Positions 45,566-57,683 of a stretch of 64,000 bases of DNA are shown here, piece after piece. Position numbers and translations under genes: made by a program. This DNA is from Suillus spraguei (taxonomy: Eukaryota; Basidiomycota; Agaricomycetes; Boletales; Suillaceae). The stretch lies in NCBI GenBank assembly GCA_016800925.1, contig JABCPU010000018.1:62001-126000 (forward strand), read 5' to 3'. The notes under the pieces were generated by a model. It searched no databases and was not told the DNA's origin. It worked only from the letters and a program-made list of their open reading frames with translations. The first letter of the stretch is position 1; every line of letters begins with the position of its first letter.

Positions 45566-48500
45566 ATGCCCGGCTTCAAGCCAACTAACACATCTTCGCC
45601 CGCGAAATCTCTCGGTGCAACTCAACGCCCATTAGTCTCTATCCAGGCAACAATATCTGATGTCTCCCGAGGGTCGGCGGCCTCGAAATCTGAACTGCAT
45701 AACCTGACATCTGCGGAAGTCGAGTTTTTTGATGCAGTTGTCAAAAGAATACCCCCTAAAGCCACCTCGTTTCTCTCGGGACTAAAGGCATACAATGATG
45801 AACTGCACGATCGGGGCTGGGATAGCCAGACGGAGACAGTGCATTACGGGAGGTTGCTGGAGCTCTGCAAACTCCGGGGACCAAGCTGGAATCACAAATG
45901 GGAAGGGGTGAAACAGCAGCATGGCTATAGCGGACCCTCAAGAAGTCCAATCCCTATGATGTCCGCTAAAGTACCCATTCCGACTTCAAAGCCTGTGAGA
46001 TCAACTGCCCGTCTTGCAACGCCTGTTCGCGACGAGGATGACGATGTGTTTACCCTTCACTCACACCAAGACCAAGAACAGGATGGAACCGGAACAGAAA
46101 CAGAAACCCCATTTTCTGATGCCGAATCTGAACAGGCCCCTCCTCGCCCCCTCACGCGCCTGAACCAGGCTACACGTCCCAACGCATCAGTACAATTAAC
46201 ACGGTTGACAAGGACGCCTGTAAGCCGTCCTTCGAGTAGCGTCCTTCCCTCTGCTCTTACACGTGTGTCTACGCCCCGTCCTCAAACAGTCGTTGGTCAC
46301 CATCAGCCAGTTGTATGGGAAGGAATGTCAGACACCACCGACGATGATAATATTCCAGGCTCTTTATCAACTACTCCGCCATCTTATCGCGCTGCTGTCG
46401 CAACGCCTATCCCTCAAAAAGCACGGGCTCAGCCGATAGTTCGTGCATCGTCACCGATTAAAAACCCAGTAGCAGTCGACGCGATCGAATATACAAAAGG
46501 TCGCGCGCGCAAGGGAAGCGTAATTAATGAAGATGAAGCGTGGCAGAAAATTAAGATGTCGCGAGACGAAGAAGACGCGGACAAGTTCCGTGAAGACAAA
46601 CTCCTCGAACGCTGTTGGGAGATTTGGGTTCTCGGCTACCAGTGGCTAGCGGTAGGCATTTTCTGACTGTGATCCTACCAGGTGGTGATACTTTAATCTA
46701 GACAACGAACACACAAGTTGCTCAAGCTCGAGATAATGTAATTCTAGGTTCTTCATTACGCTCCTGGCGGAATGCTACTGCCTTGCGCCTTGAAATGCAT
46801 GCTCGCGCTGTTTCCATTGCTGATGCGCGCTGCCTTCGCTTCGCCCTTGATGTTTGGGGTGCAAAACATAAGCAGAAAAAGCAATTACAGTGGCGTCATG
46901 ACATGCGCGCCAAGATGAAGACAGTCCGCGAAAAGCATGAAACTAAACTTGTCAGATATGCATGGGTCAAATGGCAGCAATCCCACCGCTCTCTTTTGAA
47001 CGAGCTGCAGTACAATGAACGCATAGTTGCACGGTTTTTCCTGCGATGGAAAAACTCGTTGTTGAAGCTAGATCGCATGGATGCTGCTGCAGACGAGTTT
47101 TCCCGGAGAATCAAGGGGAGCGCTGCTCATAGAGCATGGAAGCACTGGAAAAAAACCATAGCTGCCAAAGATGCCGGAAAAATTGTTGCACACAAGGCGG
47201 CAATCAGGATCAAAGGAGTTGTGATGGACTTGTGGAAGAAGCAGACGTAAGTGGATCATGTTCCCTCACATTCAGACAGCTAACACCTTTTGTAGCCGTG
47301 AGCGCCAGACGGCGGATGCTTATCGTGACGTTGCTATCCTAAAGCGAGCAATAAGCACATGGAAAACTACCAGAGATCGATTGCGTGTACGTTCCCTTAC
47401 TCAATAACGTCGAATGATCTCATTTCAGTAGGTCACGGAAAAGCGTGCCGACAAATATCTTGCTCGTCAAGATGCTTTTTTGCTCCGAGCTGTCGCCAGG
47501 GTTTGGAAGGCTCGCGAACGCGGGAAACTACTCGAAAGGGTGAGAGACATGCGTCTAGTGAAAAATTCAATAGCTGTTTGGAAAGACCGCTTGCGAGAAC
47601 GCAAGCATCTTGAAGGTGAGCGTAATTAACAATGAGATTATCTCAGAAATCTTTAACGTCGCGACAGATTATGCTCTCGCATTCTCCATGCGTTCCGATT
47701 CATACGGTGTCTCTTCAGCTCTGCGAACTTGGCATCGAGTTTATACGATTTACCAAAATCGCCACGCCTTTGCTGTCCAGCGCAATCTTGCTCGTGTGCA
47801 GTATGATGCGCTACTCAAATGGCGCATCCAGCTGAGGGCGAAGATGAAGCTGTTGAAACAAGCTCGATTCGTGGAGAACTTCATTCTTCAGCGAAGGATT
47901 TTGAAAGCCTGGAAGGTCAAGTTTGAGGAACACCAAAGACTGAAGAAACTCGAGGGCCTTGAGATCTGTCGACTTCGTGCTTTCATGACAGGTAAAGTTG
48001 ACGTATTTGTGATCTAATTACCTGGTCTCTGATGTTTTCATTTCATCTGAAGCATGGCATCAGAAGTATCAAAAAAAGCGATTCCGTCGGTTGGCAGCAC
48101 AGCAAATAGATGACCTTGTGTCTCTGGTAAGTCAACCTATTTTCCAGCTTTGAAATTCAGTCTAATGGGACTGTAGCGAATAAAGCGGGATGCTCTAAGA
48201 CTCTGGACCAATCGTGTCATTGAAATTAAGTTACGAGAACTGGAAGTCAGTCAGAAGAGCGCCCACGCACTAATAGTGTACGTGACCATCTGCACCTCCA
48301 TACTTTAACACGTCTAACTTTATCCTTAGCTTCGCCTTCAAGAGGTGGAAGAATATATGTTTGCGCCACGTTGAAGACCTAAGCCTCATGGAAAGTCATC
48401 TTGATATCAAACGGGCCGGTCAGTACTTAGGCTGGGGTCGTTTAGATGCTCGTCTAACACTTGCACTGCAGAGAGCGTTCGCCGGATGTTCCATCGCTGG

Positions 48501-49654
48501 CTGATGGCGGCCCGCGCTCGACGTCATAAACGCATCACTTTGCGCGAAAAGGAACTTGAATTTGACCGGGCAAATGTGCAGGTTGCTTGGAACAGATGGA
48601 GAGAACAATATATGAATGAGAAACTTCGACCCCTTGTGAGTTCTGTGGCATCAACAAATCATACCTTCCTAACTCCAAAAATAATAGCTATGCCAGATGG
48701 CCGTTCAAAATCAAAAGAATTTGCTCTTCCGTGCATTTGGTATTTGGCATTCAAAGACTCGAGTCCGTTTTCTTTCCTTCTAATATCTAACACATGTCTG
48801 TTAACATCCATTCAGTCTCTCCCAGCCATACGCTTCCAGGCCCAACGAACCAAGATGAGATATTGGGCTGTCTGGAGAGCTACTATGCCGCAGGCACTTC
48901 TGGCTAAAAGAGCCCGAGAGACTCATAACGATGCTGTCTTGAGTGAGATTTCATTTATCTGACGATCATATCCAATGGATGACCTTCGTAATCCAGATCG
49001 AGCATTCGAAAAGTGGCACCAAGCCTACAAAACAAAAACTCACTTGAAGGAAATAGCGTAAGTTCTTTCCACCGCATGACTGCACAGGTTTGTTCAATAC
49101 CTTCAAACAGTCGTGCTCGTTATCTTCGCTTGCCGTCCGTTAGTCCCGGGCGGGCCAATCCGACGCCCAAGCCCCCGGCACGCACGAGTCGCAGCCCATT
49201 TCCTCGTCAAAATACCCGTGTAGAGAGCGAAACGGAAGCCTCGGAAGTAGGTCCGAGCCGCCCTGTCGCTACTCGGTCTTCTGTTTTGGTTACCAGACCT
49301 GGCATTGCACGTCTTCTTGCAAACCAAACGCGTCCCGAACCTGTTGGCCGCCAGAGCGTCAAGCCATCAAGTCGGGGACTCCGTGATCCCAGTCCGGCGA
49401 GATCGAATAAAACTTCCATACCGCCATCCCAGGCACCGTCCTCACCTGTACGACCCAGGTTCACGGCAAGACGGGCTATCAGCCCTGCAAGGTCCAGAAG
49501 CTCTTATGCCAGGGAAGTTAGTCCCACTAGGTCAAATCATACCTCCATACCTAGGGAGGAGCCCGAGCACAGTCGACTCTGGCAAGAGCTGAGACAAGTG
49601 CAGAAGAGGCCAAGACCTCCAACGGAAAAGTCTCGAACACCTGAACCTCCATGA
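45566..49654 (+). CDS. SFI1: Sfi1-type centrin-binding spindle pole body protein
   Basis: Sfi1 is a long helix that binds centrin at the spindle pole body or centrosome half-bridge and is required for its duplication. Start at 45566 (MPGFKPTNTSSPAKSLG). The N-terminal block LTSAEVEFFDAVVKRIPPKA with YGRLLELCKLRGPSW is followed by a Ser/Pro/Thr linker. From about 46590 on, short tryptophan-spaced helices recur: LRFALDVWGAKHKQKK, VRYAWVKWQQSHRSL, VARFFLRWKNSLLKL, HRAWKHWKKTIAAKD, VVMDLWKKQT, RAISTWKTTRDRL, VARVWKARERGKLL, QRRILKAWKVKFEEH and FHRWLMAARARRHKR. This spacing is the Sfi1 repeat. The C-terminus is basic and disordered (SPARSNKTSIPP and SPTRSNHTSIPR form a diverged internal repeat), stop at 49654. 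At least ten exons. Confidence 0.88.
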
Positions 49655-49904
49655 TGATGGCATACCGATATTGTCTTTTTACTTATAACTTATTCAATTC
49701 ACTTCCTTGATATGCACCATGTTTGGATGCCTATTTATGCACATGTAGTACACCAATGTTGGTTAGATCTGTATTGAAAGCTTATGCTCAAGTATCTGGT
49801 GCCGTGTGTCGTGCCAAGCGTATACCGGAATTCCGCCTCCTTCCTGGATACGCTGATGGAGTTGAGTCAGGGAAGATAGATGCAAACAGTAGTAGCACTC
49901 ACAG

Positions 49905-50180
49905 TCAAGAATTCTGGTAGTACTGCCAGCCTACCCAGTTTGCAATCACAAAGTACGAGCCCACGGGAATGATGAATAGGGTAAAGTACTTGTAATGGGT
50001 GTCTTGTGCAAGGACGTCAAGGGCCTGTCACTGGTTCATATATGCACCTCCTTCCTTGAATAGTTCAGCACGTACATAAATTCCAGAGAGCGGTAGAAAC
50101 GTGTTGAATAATATCGCATAGCTTGCAATGACAAAAAATGCGACCGTTAGCGTCGTTATGATATGCCCAATGTTCAACAT
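49905..50180 (-). CDS. 74-residue two-helix membrane protein, PIG-Y-like
   Basis: Start at 50180, one 53-nt intron after ...LPLSGIY (about 50060 to 50010), stop at 49905. The spliced protein has 74 residues with two hydrophobic helices, ITTLTVAFFVIASYAILF and YFTLFIIPVGSYFVIANW, and ends VGWQYYQNS. PIG-Y, the smallest subunit of the GPI-N-acetylglucosaminyltransferase in the ER, has the same size, the same two-helix plan and a similar W-x-x-x-x-(Y/F)-x-N ending. I infer PIG-Y from these traits; another tiny ER membrane protein is possible. The gene is too short to be picked up without splicing, and it is probably real because the second exon continues in frame with strong membrane character. 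Confidence 0.5.
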
Positions 50181-50625
50181 CACGCAGTGGACATCATGGT
50201 AATCGGTGAACAACGAAAATGGTAATAGGCAGGATGACGTGTTTGTGCGTGGATTATTACAACTGGGGTTTTTCGGCGAAAAATGCTCTAAAACTACATG
50301 GGAAACTACAAGTGGACAAGCCACAAAAAAAGTACTGCAATGAGATATGATCCGTATCGTACGTAGCTAGGGTGGTGATTGATAAGTTTTCTGAATATGA
50401 TTCTTGATAGCGGTACAAGAATTAGAGAGCGGGGGTAGACTGATCAGGTAAAGTGAATGGGCATATGATCGATGAGCATCGAGAAAGCGAAGCGAGAAGT
50501 CAAATAGTATACATGCAGAAGGCAAGTATGCATGCAGTAGAAAAGTCCTGAGAGGCACGTGAACTTCATAAAACAGAAAGGCTAGAAACGGCATGCACAT
50601 CGTGGCACATAGCCTGTCAAATCAT
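50181..50625. other. intergenic, no gene seen
   Basis: Spacer between two minus-strand genes, holding the promoter of the PIG-Y-like gene and the 3' end of the Ser/Pro-rich gene. No coding pattern is evident. Confidence 0.45.
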
Positions 50626-52571
50626 CTAGACGCTGAGTCTCTGTCGCGTCTCCATAGAAAGGTCAGAAAACGAAAACGGCCGCTTGTGTCGTAACTCATC
50701 AAAGTCAGAACGAGAATCCGATACAGGAAAGTACTCCCTGTTGGTGCTCTCCACAGCGTCATCCATTACATTGTTCTGGAGCTGATAGGCACCAATAGGA
50801 TCATCTATGACGCCAAGAGACCGAGGCAGCGGACGTGATGCCGAGAGCGCAGCTGGCGATGCCACCACATCAGGTGACATCATATTCACTACGTCGGATT
50901 TGACACCTGACTCCATCGGTATCCCAACTGACCTGAGCTAGCCACTAGCTCCGCATGAGTTACGCTAGAACCGGCATGCGAAGATATTGACTCAGTAGCG
51001 CTCGTTCGCCTCTTTTTCTTGGGCCGACGAGGAGGTTCCGTAGATACCGGAGGAGAATGAGAATACTCCATTGCCTGGAAGGTTGGCATGTAGACAGGTC
51101 CAGAAGGAGGGCCAGACGGAGGGCCTGGTCCTGTATCCTTGTCACTGTTGGTAGAGCCAAACGGATCAAGGGAAGAATGTTTCCCACGAAGGAATGGACT
51201 GAGTCCAGTACGTTTCTTTACCTCCTCAATGATGATGTCAAGACCTTTGCCGGTGACATTTGGTGAGGACTCCGCCACGTGGCCATAGGTAAGGGAACTC
51301 AAGGCATCGTCATCAGGTAAGTCTTGAAGCACCCCGCCTTGCCTCAAGCGCTTTTCCAGGGCAACTGCAACTGACCGCAGACGCTCGTCATGATCTCTCA
51401 GGACAGAGATACCTTCAGAGCGACGAGCCCAATATGAAAATTGCGTGTTGGACCAACCAGATAGAACCAGGATGGTGGAGCGAGTCAGGGTGACAGATCC
51501 TGAGGGAGAGCCCGGAAACACATGCGTCAGAGACTTGAGCGGATTGTACGGATGTCTGATAAAGAGCACAGCAAAGCGAGACATGACATTTAATCTTAAT
51601 TAATTCACCTATGAATCGACTGCGAAACTCACGGGACGTAGGTGCGCAGCACTTCTTTGACAACTTCAACTTTGATGAGAAAATCAATTGCTGTGGCGCC
51701 AGGACTAGAAGTACTAAGTCCACCGCCTCCGGAGCCTTTGGTTTTGACTCGCATCTTTGACTTGATAGGACCAAGTCTACGTTCAAATAAGCGTGCATAA
51801 AACGTGTTCCATTTTGCTTCCCCTAGCTGGTCGTGCAAAAATGCGGAAGCATAGGGGTCGACCTGTGATGCAGCGCCGGAGTTTAGGCGTTTGTTAACGG
51901 AACGGCTCTAAGGAAACCATCAGATGACAGGCACATCAGAATGCACTAGAACACACATCGGTTTCGTCCTTCCTAGCATTAGAGGGACTCGAATGGACAA
52001 TGGGCGGTAGCATTGCGTGGGCGTATCTGGCAACTTTTAGGGGTGATGATGGAGTATATGGAGTCGGAGAATTATCTGGAGAGCGTGATAAATCGTGGAG
52101 AGCATGAGCAAAACTAGCTGGGGATGAAATTGAGGGAGAGGACTGAGGTTGCGACTCAGGGTCAGAAGGAGGACCTAAGGAAGAAAGATCCTGCGATTGT
52201 TGGAAGTGCTTTGTTTGCAAGTGGGGGTGATCATGTATGAAATCATTGGAGTGTGAATGTGACATATCCGAGGACAGGATATATTGAAGGTCGAGTTGAG
52301 CAGTATCCGGTACATGTCCTTGTTGCAAGGGGTAGGGATATGGACTGATGTCCTGGAAGGACGTATCGGCGTAAGAGTTATAATACACATTGTGGGATCC
52401 ATTAATAGATACAGGGATGCTGGCGCCAATAGAGTTGTGAAAGTGAGCAGGCGGAATGTTGAGGTCGTGAATGTCGGCGTCATTTGTGTGAGAGTCATGG
52501 TGACCTAGAATATGGTCATTAGCCGCCAGCACGTCGTGACCGTCAATGACGGTGGACATCAGGTTGGGCAT
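50626..52571 (-). CDS. unidentified Ser/Pro/His-rich nuclear protein
   Basis: I do not recognise the family. The start at 52571 (MPNLMSTVIDGHDVLAANDH) opens a 200-residue disordered region rich in His, Ser and Pro. After an intron a folded block appears: KWNTFYARLFERRLGPIKSK, then TAIDFLIKVEVVKEVLRTYV, then HPYNPLKSLTHVFPGSP, SVTLTRSTILVLSGWSNTQF and HDERLRSVAVALEKRLRQGG. A Pro-rich linker with a strong nuclear localisation motif (RRPKKKRRTS) follows, then a Ser/Asp tail ending at 50626. A globular centre flanked by disorder and an NLS suggests a transcription regulator, but this is inference. Near 50902-50927 the frame continues only if 26 nt are skipped (see findings). At least three other introns. 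Confidence 0.65.
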
Positions 52572-52799
52572 GCGGTCGTCGTCAACGACAGCGCCAGCGA
52601 AGAGAAGGAAGTAAATGGGTTAAGGAAAGAGGGAGCTGAAGCTAAATGCTAATGTCACTTGTAATTAATAACTCCGAATGACGATTAGTCATGGGAATAT
52701 ATTTCCGATTTAAGACGTATGTGAGAATTATATACTAATGTCAGAATAGTCATCGGTTATACCTACCGAAACTTTGGTTTGACCTAGACCCACTCAGCC

Positions 52800-53253
52800 A
52801 TGGATTCAGTAAACACTTCTAGGTGCGGTAAAGAGAGCATATGCGAGTCTATAGATTCGCTCATTTGAACCGTTAGCCTTTCAATCAATCGCCTAGAGCC
52901 ACCTTCTAGGCCTCGTTCTGAAACACCTTTACCAGCTCTCCCAGAGATCCCAGCATCCCAACTTGATTTTTCCTTTGACACGATCATGGGTTTTTCAAAA
53001 TTTCCAGAACCACAGTGAGTCGGATCATATCATCGATTGCCCAATGCAGGGACAGTCAGTCACGGTAACCTTATACAGGGCTGAGAAAGTCCAGAAGCGT
53101 GCTAGTAACGTGATGAAACTAACACAGGAGAATGAGAGGTTGAAGGAGGAGCTTAAGGCAATGACTGCTCGGTTGGAAGCTGCTGAACGCAAACGTCAGG
53201 AGCTAGCTAGCAGATTTCCAAAGCAACAACAGAACAACACGGGACGCTCATAG
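52800..53253 (+). CDS. small coiled-coil protein
   Basis: No family is recognised. The start at 52800 (MDSVNTS) is spliced at about 52822 to 52878 and again at about 53013 to 53080, giving a protein of about 95 residues: a Pro-rich N-terminus (LEPPSRPRSETPLPALPEIP), a short motif (DTIMGFSKFPEPQ), then one long coiled coil (KRASNVMKLTQENERLKEEL, ARLEAAERKRQELASRF) and a polar tail, stop at 53253. Both introns have GT-AG ends and keep the frame, which supports a real gene. It starts 228 bp from the divergent Ser/Pro-rich gene and may share its promoter. The coiled coil suggests a subunit of a larger assembly. Confidence 0.6.
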
Positions 53254-53673
53254 ACTTGGTTACTCTTTCCATCTCGCATGCTGGCAAGATCAGCTTTAAT
53301 TGGACTCTAACACTCAGTACACTCCTTTTATACCCCTTCCCACATCGTTGCTCTCCTTGCCTTGTCGTTGTTATAAGCATTATTTAGACATTCTATCCGA
53401 TTCCGATTTACATCCGATGAGATGCATGACACCACGCTTTATGGTTCGAGTTAACCAAGTTCAAAAATCGGACCATGAACGTGCACGGTCCCGGTGACAG
53501 GGTGCGAATTAGTGGCTTTACGTGTGTACTGTAGCGCCTGCCTCCTTGTAATTTGTTCCCCGAGTAAGTGGTCCGAAAACCCATTACTAATTGGTCACCA
53601 TATGCTATAAAGAGTGCGGGGTTTTTGTTTCTACAATACACCATTCATTCCCCCCGTCATTAAGTATATCAGA
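53254..53673. promoter_or_regulatory. promoter region of the Gfo/Idh/MocA gene
   Basis: An inverted CCAAT box (attgg at 53590-53594) and a good TATA box (tataaag at 53606-53612) lie 84 and 68 bp before the ATG at 53674. This is the clearest core promoter in the window. The first 350 bp hold the 3' flank of the coiled-coil gene and nothing else I can name. Confidence 0.55.
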
Positions 53674-55540
53674 ATGTCCTCCACACGCAGACTTTCGTCA
53701 ACACTTGAGATGACCTCCACAAAACAGCCTGCCTCTCGTCGAGGCTCAGAACGAAGGCTTGGGGATAGGCGTGGATCAGGTTATTCGTCTGGTCCATCCA
53801 GACGCACTTCCATCGACCCATCGAGGTTGATTCCGATGGACAAGTACTGATACCCTCATTTGTATCATCCGATCACTGATATCTCTCCAATAGAACCACA
53901 CATGTCGGCGGCACCAATGATTTCAATGTCGTCTTTATCGGTGCAGGAAATATCATGTTCGGTGAGTTATACTAATATCAAATCCGTCCCGTGCGGGGTA
54001 CTGACTCATCCCGCTACCCCAGGATCCGATGAAGGACCCTGGAACCACTCTTTCCGTTTCGAGCAGTAAGTCCCCCCTTGTCTCCACCTACTCTGCCACC
54101 TAAACCATCACAGTAAGCTTGGCCTGCGTCTCAAAGTCGTTGCCCTCATCGATCCTGCAATCGAGCGTGCAACTGGTGTACTCCAAAAGAAATGCAACTC
54201 CTTCGTCGTTTCCGCGTACCAGGCAACGCGTGTGTTCAAGACCCTCGAGGACTTTGTTAAGAATATGTCCGCCAAGGACCAACCTCGTGCAATTGTCGTC
54301 GGCTCTCCTCCAATGTTCCGTGGAACCCTCCAGCCGGGTCGCGACATTGAGATGCAAATTCTGAAGTATTTCCCCGGCGTGGCCATCTTCATGGAGAAGC
54401 CCATAGCGACTGGTCCAAAGCATGAGCTGGAGCAGTCATTCCAGATCGCAAGGGCCATCTCCGACTCTAAGGCCATCTGTTCTGTCGGGTACGCTTATAG
54501 GCAGTTGAGTCAACAAATGAAATGAACCAATCTTCCACAGGTACATGCTAAGGTACCTGAAAGCCGTTCAGAAGATGAAGCAGATCATCGAGGAGAACGA
54601 GCTTACTGTGATGGCCACAATTGCTCGTTATGCATGTGCTTACGAGTCAATCGCGAAACCTGACTGGTGGGATAAATCCAAGAGGTGAGCTGAGTTCTGG
54701 TCTAGAATCAATAACTAACATTGATTCATTAGTGCTGGTCCCGTCATCGAACAAGGAACACATTTCTGCGATCTCTCGCGGTACTTTGGTGGTGAAGTCG
54801 ATATAGCGTCTGTCACCGCTCATTCTCTTGACTGGGATGAGAATGCTGGCCATCTCTCCAAAATGCGCATTGACGAAAGCAAGATTGCGCCAGAGAACAG
54901 GATCCCCCGCGTTACCGCAGCTACTTGGTAAAGTTGCGTTGTTATGTTCGAGAAACCAGATGCTAACGTTACAACAGGAAATATGATTCCGGTGCGGTTG
55001 GCAGTTTTATTCACACCGCGACCCTACAAGGGCACAACTACAGCTGTGAGCTCGAGATCCATGCTGATGGCTACTCCCTCAAGTATGCTCCTATTCAAAT
55101 TTACTGCATCAGTCTCTCATGATATTCCTAGGCTCGTAAACCCCTACGTTCAACCTATGTTGTATGTCCGCAGGCCCGGCGACGACCACGAACAAATGTA
55201 TACTTTCCCCGACGACGACCCATTCTTCTCTGAGGTAAGTGGTGGTATCCTTGAAGATGAAATCAAGACAAACATATGATTCAGGTATCCAACTGGATCG
55301 ACATCATCGAGGACATCGAAGAGGACCCTGAGGCTGCTCAAATCTTGAGCTCCTACGAGGGTGCGTTTCTAGGTAGACTCATTACTCATTCACGATCTGA
55401 TGTTATTTTTTACAGACGCATGCAGGACCTACGAACTCACGTGGGCCATCCGCGAGGCCAGCGAGCGGTCTCGCGCTGCTAGACTTGCCGCGAGCAAAGC
55501 TGCTGCCACTGTGTTTGAGGAGGAAGGCGAGAGTGAGTAA
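53674..55540 (+). CDS. Gfo/Idh/MocA family NAD(P)-dependent oxidoreductase
   Basis: This enzyme family oxidises or reduces sugars and related polyols with NAD(P). Start at 53674: a Ser/Arg-rich leader of about 58 residues (RRGSERRLGDRRGSG) precedes the Rossmann fold, NDFNVVFIGAGNIMFGS (Gly-x-Gly-x-x motif), then KVVALIDPAIERATG, RAIVVGSPPMFRGT, and the family's Glu-Lys-Pro signature in AIFMEKPIATGPKHELEQS. The C-terminal domain has SVGYMLRYLKAVQKMKQII, AKPDWWDKSKSAGPVIEQGTHF and GAVGSFIHTATLQGHNYSCE. Stop at 55540 after an Ala/Glu tail. Six or more introns. The substrate is unknown; the basic leader is unusual for a metabolic enzyme. It faces a second member of the family across 0.3 kb. Confidence 0.85.
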
Positions 55541-55849
55541 GATAGCTATATACTTGGGCTGGAAATCTTGGAAGATAACGTTCAGACTCATTGTAAAATA
55601 GTATAGATGGTGGTGTGCAACCTACATAATATTTTCTGATTTTATTCCTTTCCCGTCTGATTTCATTGCAAACCTAGTATACACTGGAAAGTAAAAATAA
55701 TTTTCTGTGGTTTGAACACTAAACCCAAGAGCTTAACGCGCTCAACACTGAAACTACCAAGCACTTGAAGTGTATTCATTGTTTCGGCTATTACCATAGA
55801 TTGTTATACCTTGTCTCAGCGTCTCTCTATCGTCTTTCAACGTTTTCTC
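55541..55849. other. convergent 3' spacer
   Basis: Spacer between the two oxidoreductase genes. A tRNA-like stretch on the minus strand at 55709-55771 was inspected and rejected as a gene. Otherwise it is empty. Confidence 0.5.
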
Positions 55850-57406
55850 CTACCCGTGCATGGGGAGTAGCACCTTCTCAATTCCGTCAGGAAATTTGTA
55901 GCCTCCCTGGTAGCGAACCTGCGCGAGACGGATCAGATCAAAAGCTGGACAAGGAACCCAGTCGTGTAAACTTGCCTCATCAAAAATTTCCATTTCTAAA
56001 AGGCTCTTGTCATGACTCCACAACTCACTCTCAAGCTTTCCGTCTCTGACGCATCGTGCAACCTCATCGGCCTGGAAATGCCAGCCCGAACCGACATACT
56101 CAAACGTCCGGGTATCCTCGCGCGCGATTTTGCCCGGCTTGCCCTCTTGGAAGTATTGCACGGTATACCTGAGTGGACAATATATCGGCGCGTCGATTAT
56201 AATAGTCCCTTTCTCAAAGCGGATGGTAACGCCTGGGTTGGGGGATGCTACGTTCATACTACAGCTCAGGATTGCCTGTGCGGCGAGAGTAGAACCTGTA
56301 CTGGGTTTGGGAGAGAAAGTGAGGATGTATGACGTGTTGCAGTCGACACCGGTAATCGGTGTTTTATACATTGTACTGGCGATGTTTGAAGGTTTCGTGC
56401 TCTTATTGGCGGGGTGCTCGTATAGAGCAAGAATTGTCTGCATAATGAGCTTAAGCAGAGGATGCTATGTAGTTAATCACACATACCCAGACTAGAGGAT
56501 ACGGACCACTGTGCAACTTTAGGTTAAACAGGTGCTCGAGGGGGACATATCGCACTCACAGATCAAGAATCGCACCCCCACCGAGCTTGGGATCGAGCAT
56601 GCGGTGAGTCAGGGGTAATTCTGCGAGCGACGTTCAAACGGATATTACGATACAAACAGTGTTACTCACTGTCGATGCCAAAGTCGACGGAGAAATCAGC
56701 ATGGACAACCACAGGCAGGCCAAGTGTGCCAGAGTCAATGAGCTCTTTGACTTCCCTTGTGAGTGGCTGGAAGCGTGTCCATAGTGCTTCCATGAAGAAA
56801 ACCCCATTCTCTTTCGCCGTTGCGATGAGTGAACGCAGTTCAGAAGCGTTGCAGGTCACTGGTTTCTCGCATAGCACATGCTTTTTTGCCTTAAGCGCAT
56901 CCAAAGCGTTTGTGTAATGGTACGTATGGGGTGTGCCTAGATAAGGTCGATTATTGTTTCTGTTCGTGGTCATAACTTTAATAAGTCACCTATGTAAATA
57001 GCGTCTACATTCTTGAATGATGTCAAGAGGTAAATAAACTGAACTAAAGTTATCCACGAACCTTGTCTGCATAGACCTCGTCATACGTTCCATACGCTTT
57101 TACAGTCTTGTCACCGTTCACAAACTTATTGATAAATTTCTGGGCTTTCTCAGCGCTTCTGGAGCCGACAGCAGTCACTTTGTGCACCACATCATTGGTA
57201 CCACGCCTGAAGAAACTTGTGAGCCTCAATTTCAAAGAAAATACATGTGTTCGTACGTGGTAGGATTAACAAGCAAATCCTTGAGGGGAAACAGGGATCA
57301 ATAACTCACGCGATCTTGATGCGAAGTTCTATTCTCTCACCGAAACGACTTGTTCTGCTATCCAACCCGTAGAGATGATGCCCCAGCGAAGCGTGAAGAG
57401 TGCCAT
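55850..57406 (-). CDS. dihydrodiol / D-xylose dehydrogenase-like oxidoreductase (Gfo/Idh/MocA)
   Basis: Related enzymes (trans-1,2-dihydrobenzene-1,2-diol dehydrogenase, NADP-dependent D-xylose 1-dehydrogenase) oxidise diols or pentoses. The start at 57406 gives MALFTLRWGIISTGWIAEQV (the usual Gly-x-x-Ser-x-Gly variant of the dinucleotide fold) and is spliced through a short exon (DLLVNPTT) to NDVVHKVTAVGSRSAEKAQK. Then come IGTPHTYHYTNALDALKAKK, HVLCEKPVTCNASELRSLI with the Glu-Lys-Pro signature, FFMEALWTRFQPLTREVKEL and DPKLGGGAILDLGPYPL, and the last exon with EVARCVRDGKLESELWSHDK and GYKFPDGIEKVLLP, stop at 55850. Five exons, intact. It is only distantly similar to its convergent neighbour, so the pair is not a fresh duplication. 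Confidence 0.85.
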
Positions 57407-57683
57407 AATTCCTGTCAGAGTTGATATCGATTCATTTTTCTTGCCCCCACTTTATATACATCGAAGGCGGCGCCCGAGGATCCCATGATGCTGGACCGGA
57501 ATCACAAAAATAAACTTTATCGGTGGAATCGAAAATCTGAATGATATGACACGGCGTCCGACGTGGTGTCTCATGCGAAAGTCAAAATAACATAGAATTA
57601 GAGTCACGGATAATATCTGGTACGAATAATTTCGAGTCAATGACCGAAGCAAGCTCGCTGAATGGCGCACACAAGAGTGAAGT

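Noticed and set aside
55709..55771. tRNA-Lys-like stretch on the minus strand (tagtttcagtgttgagcgcg...ttcaaac)
   Set aside because: D-arm and T-loop resemblance exists, but the anticodon stem does not close with a 7-nt loop and no acceptor stem pairs. At best a tRNA pseudogene or chance.
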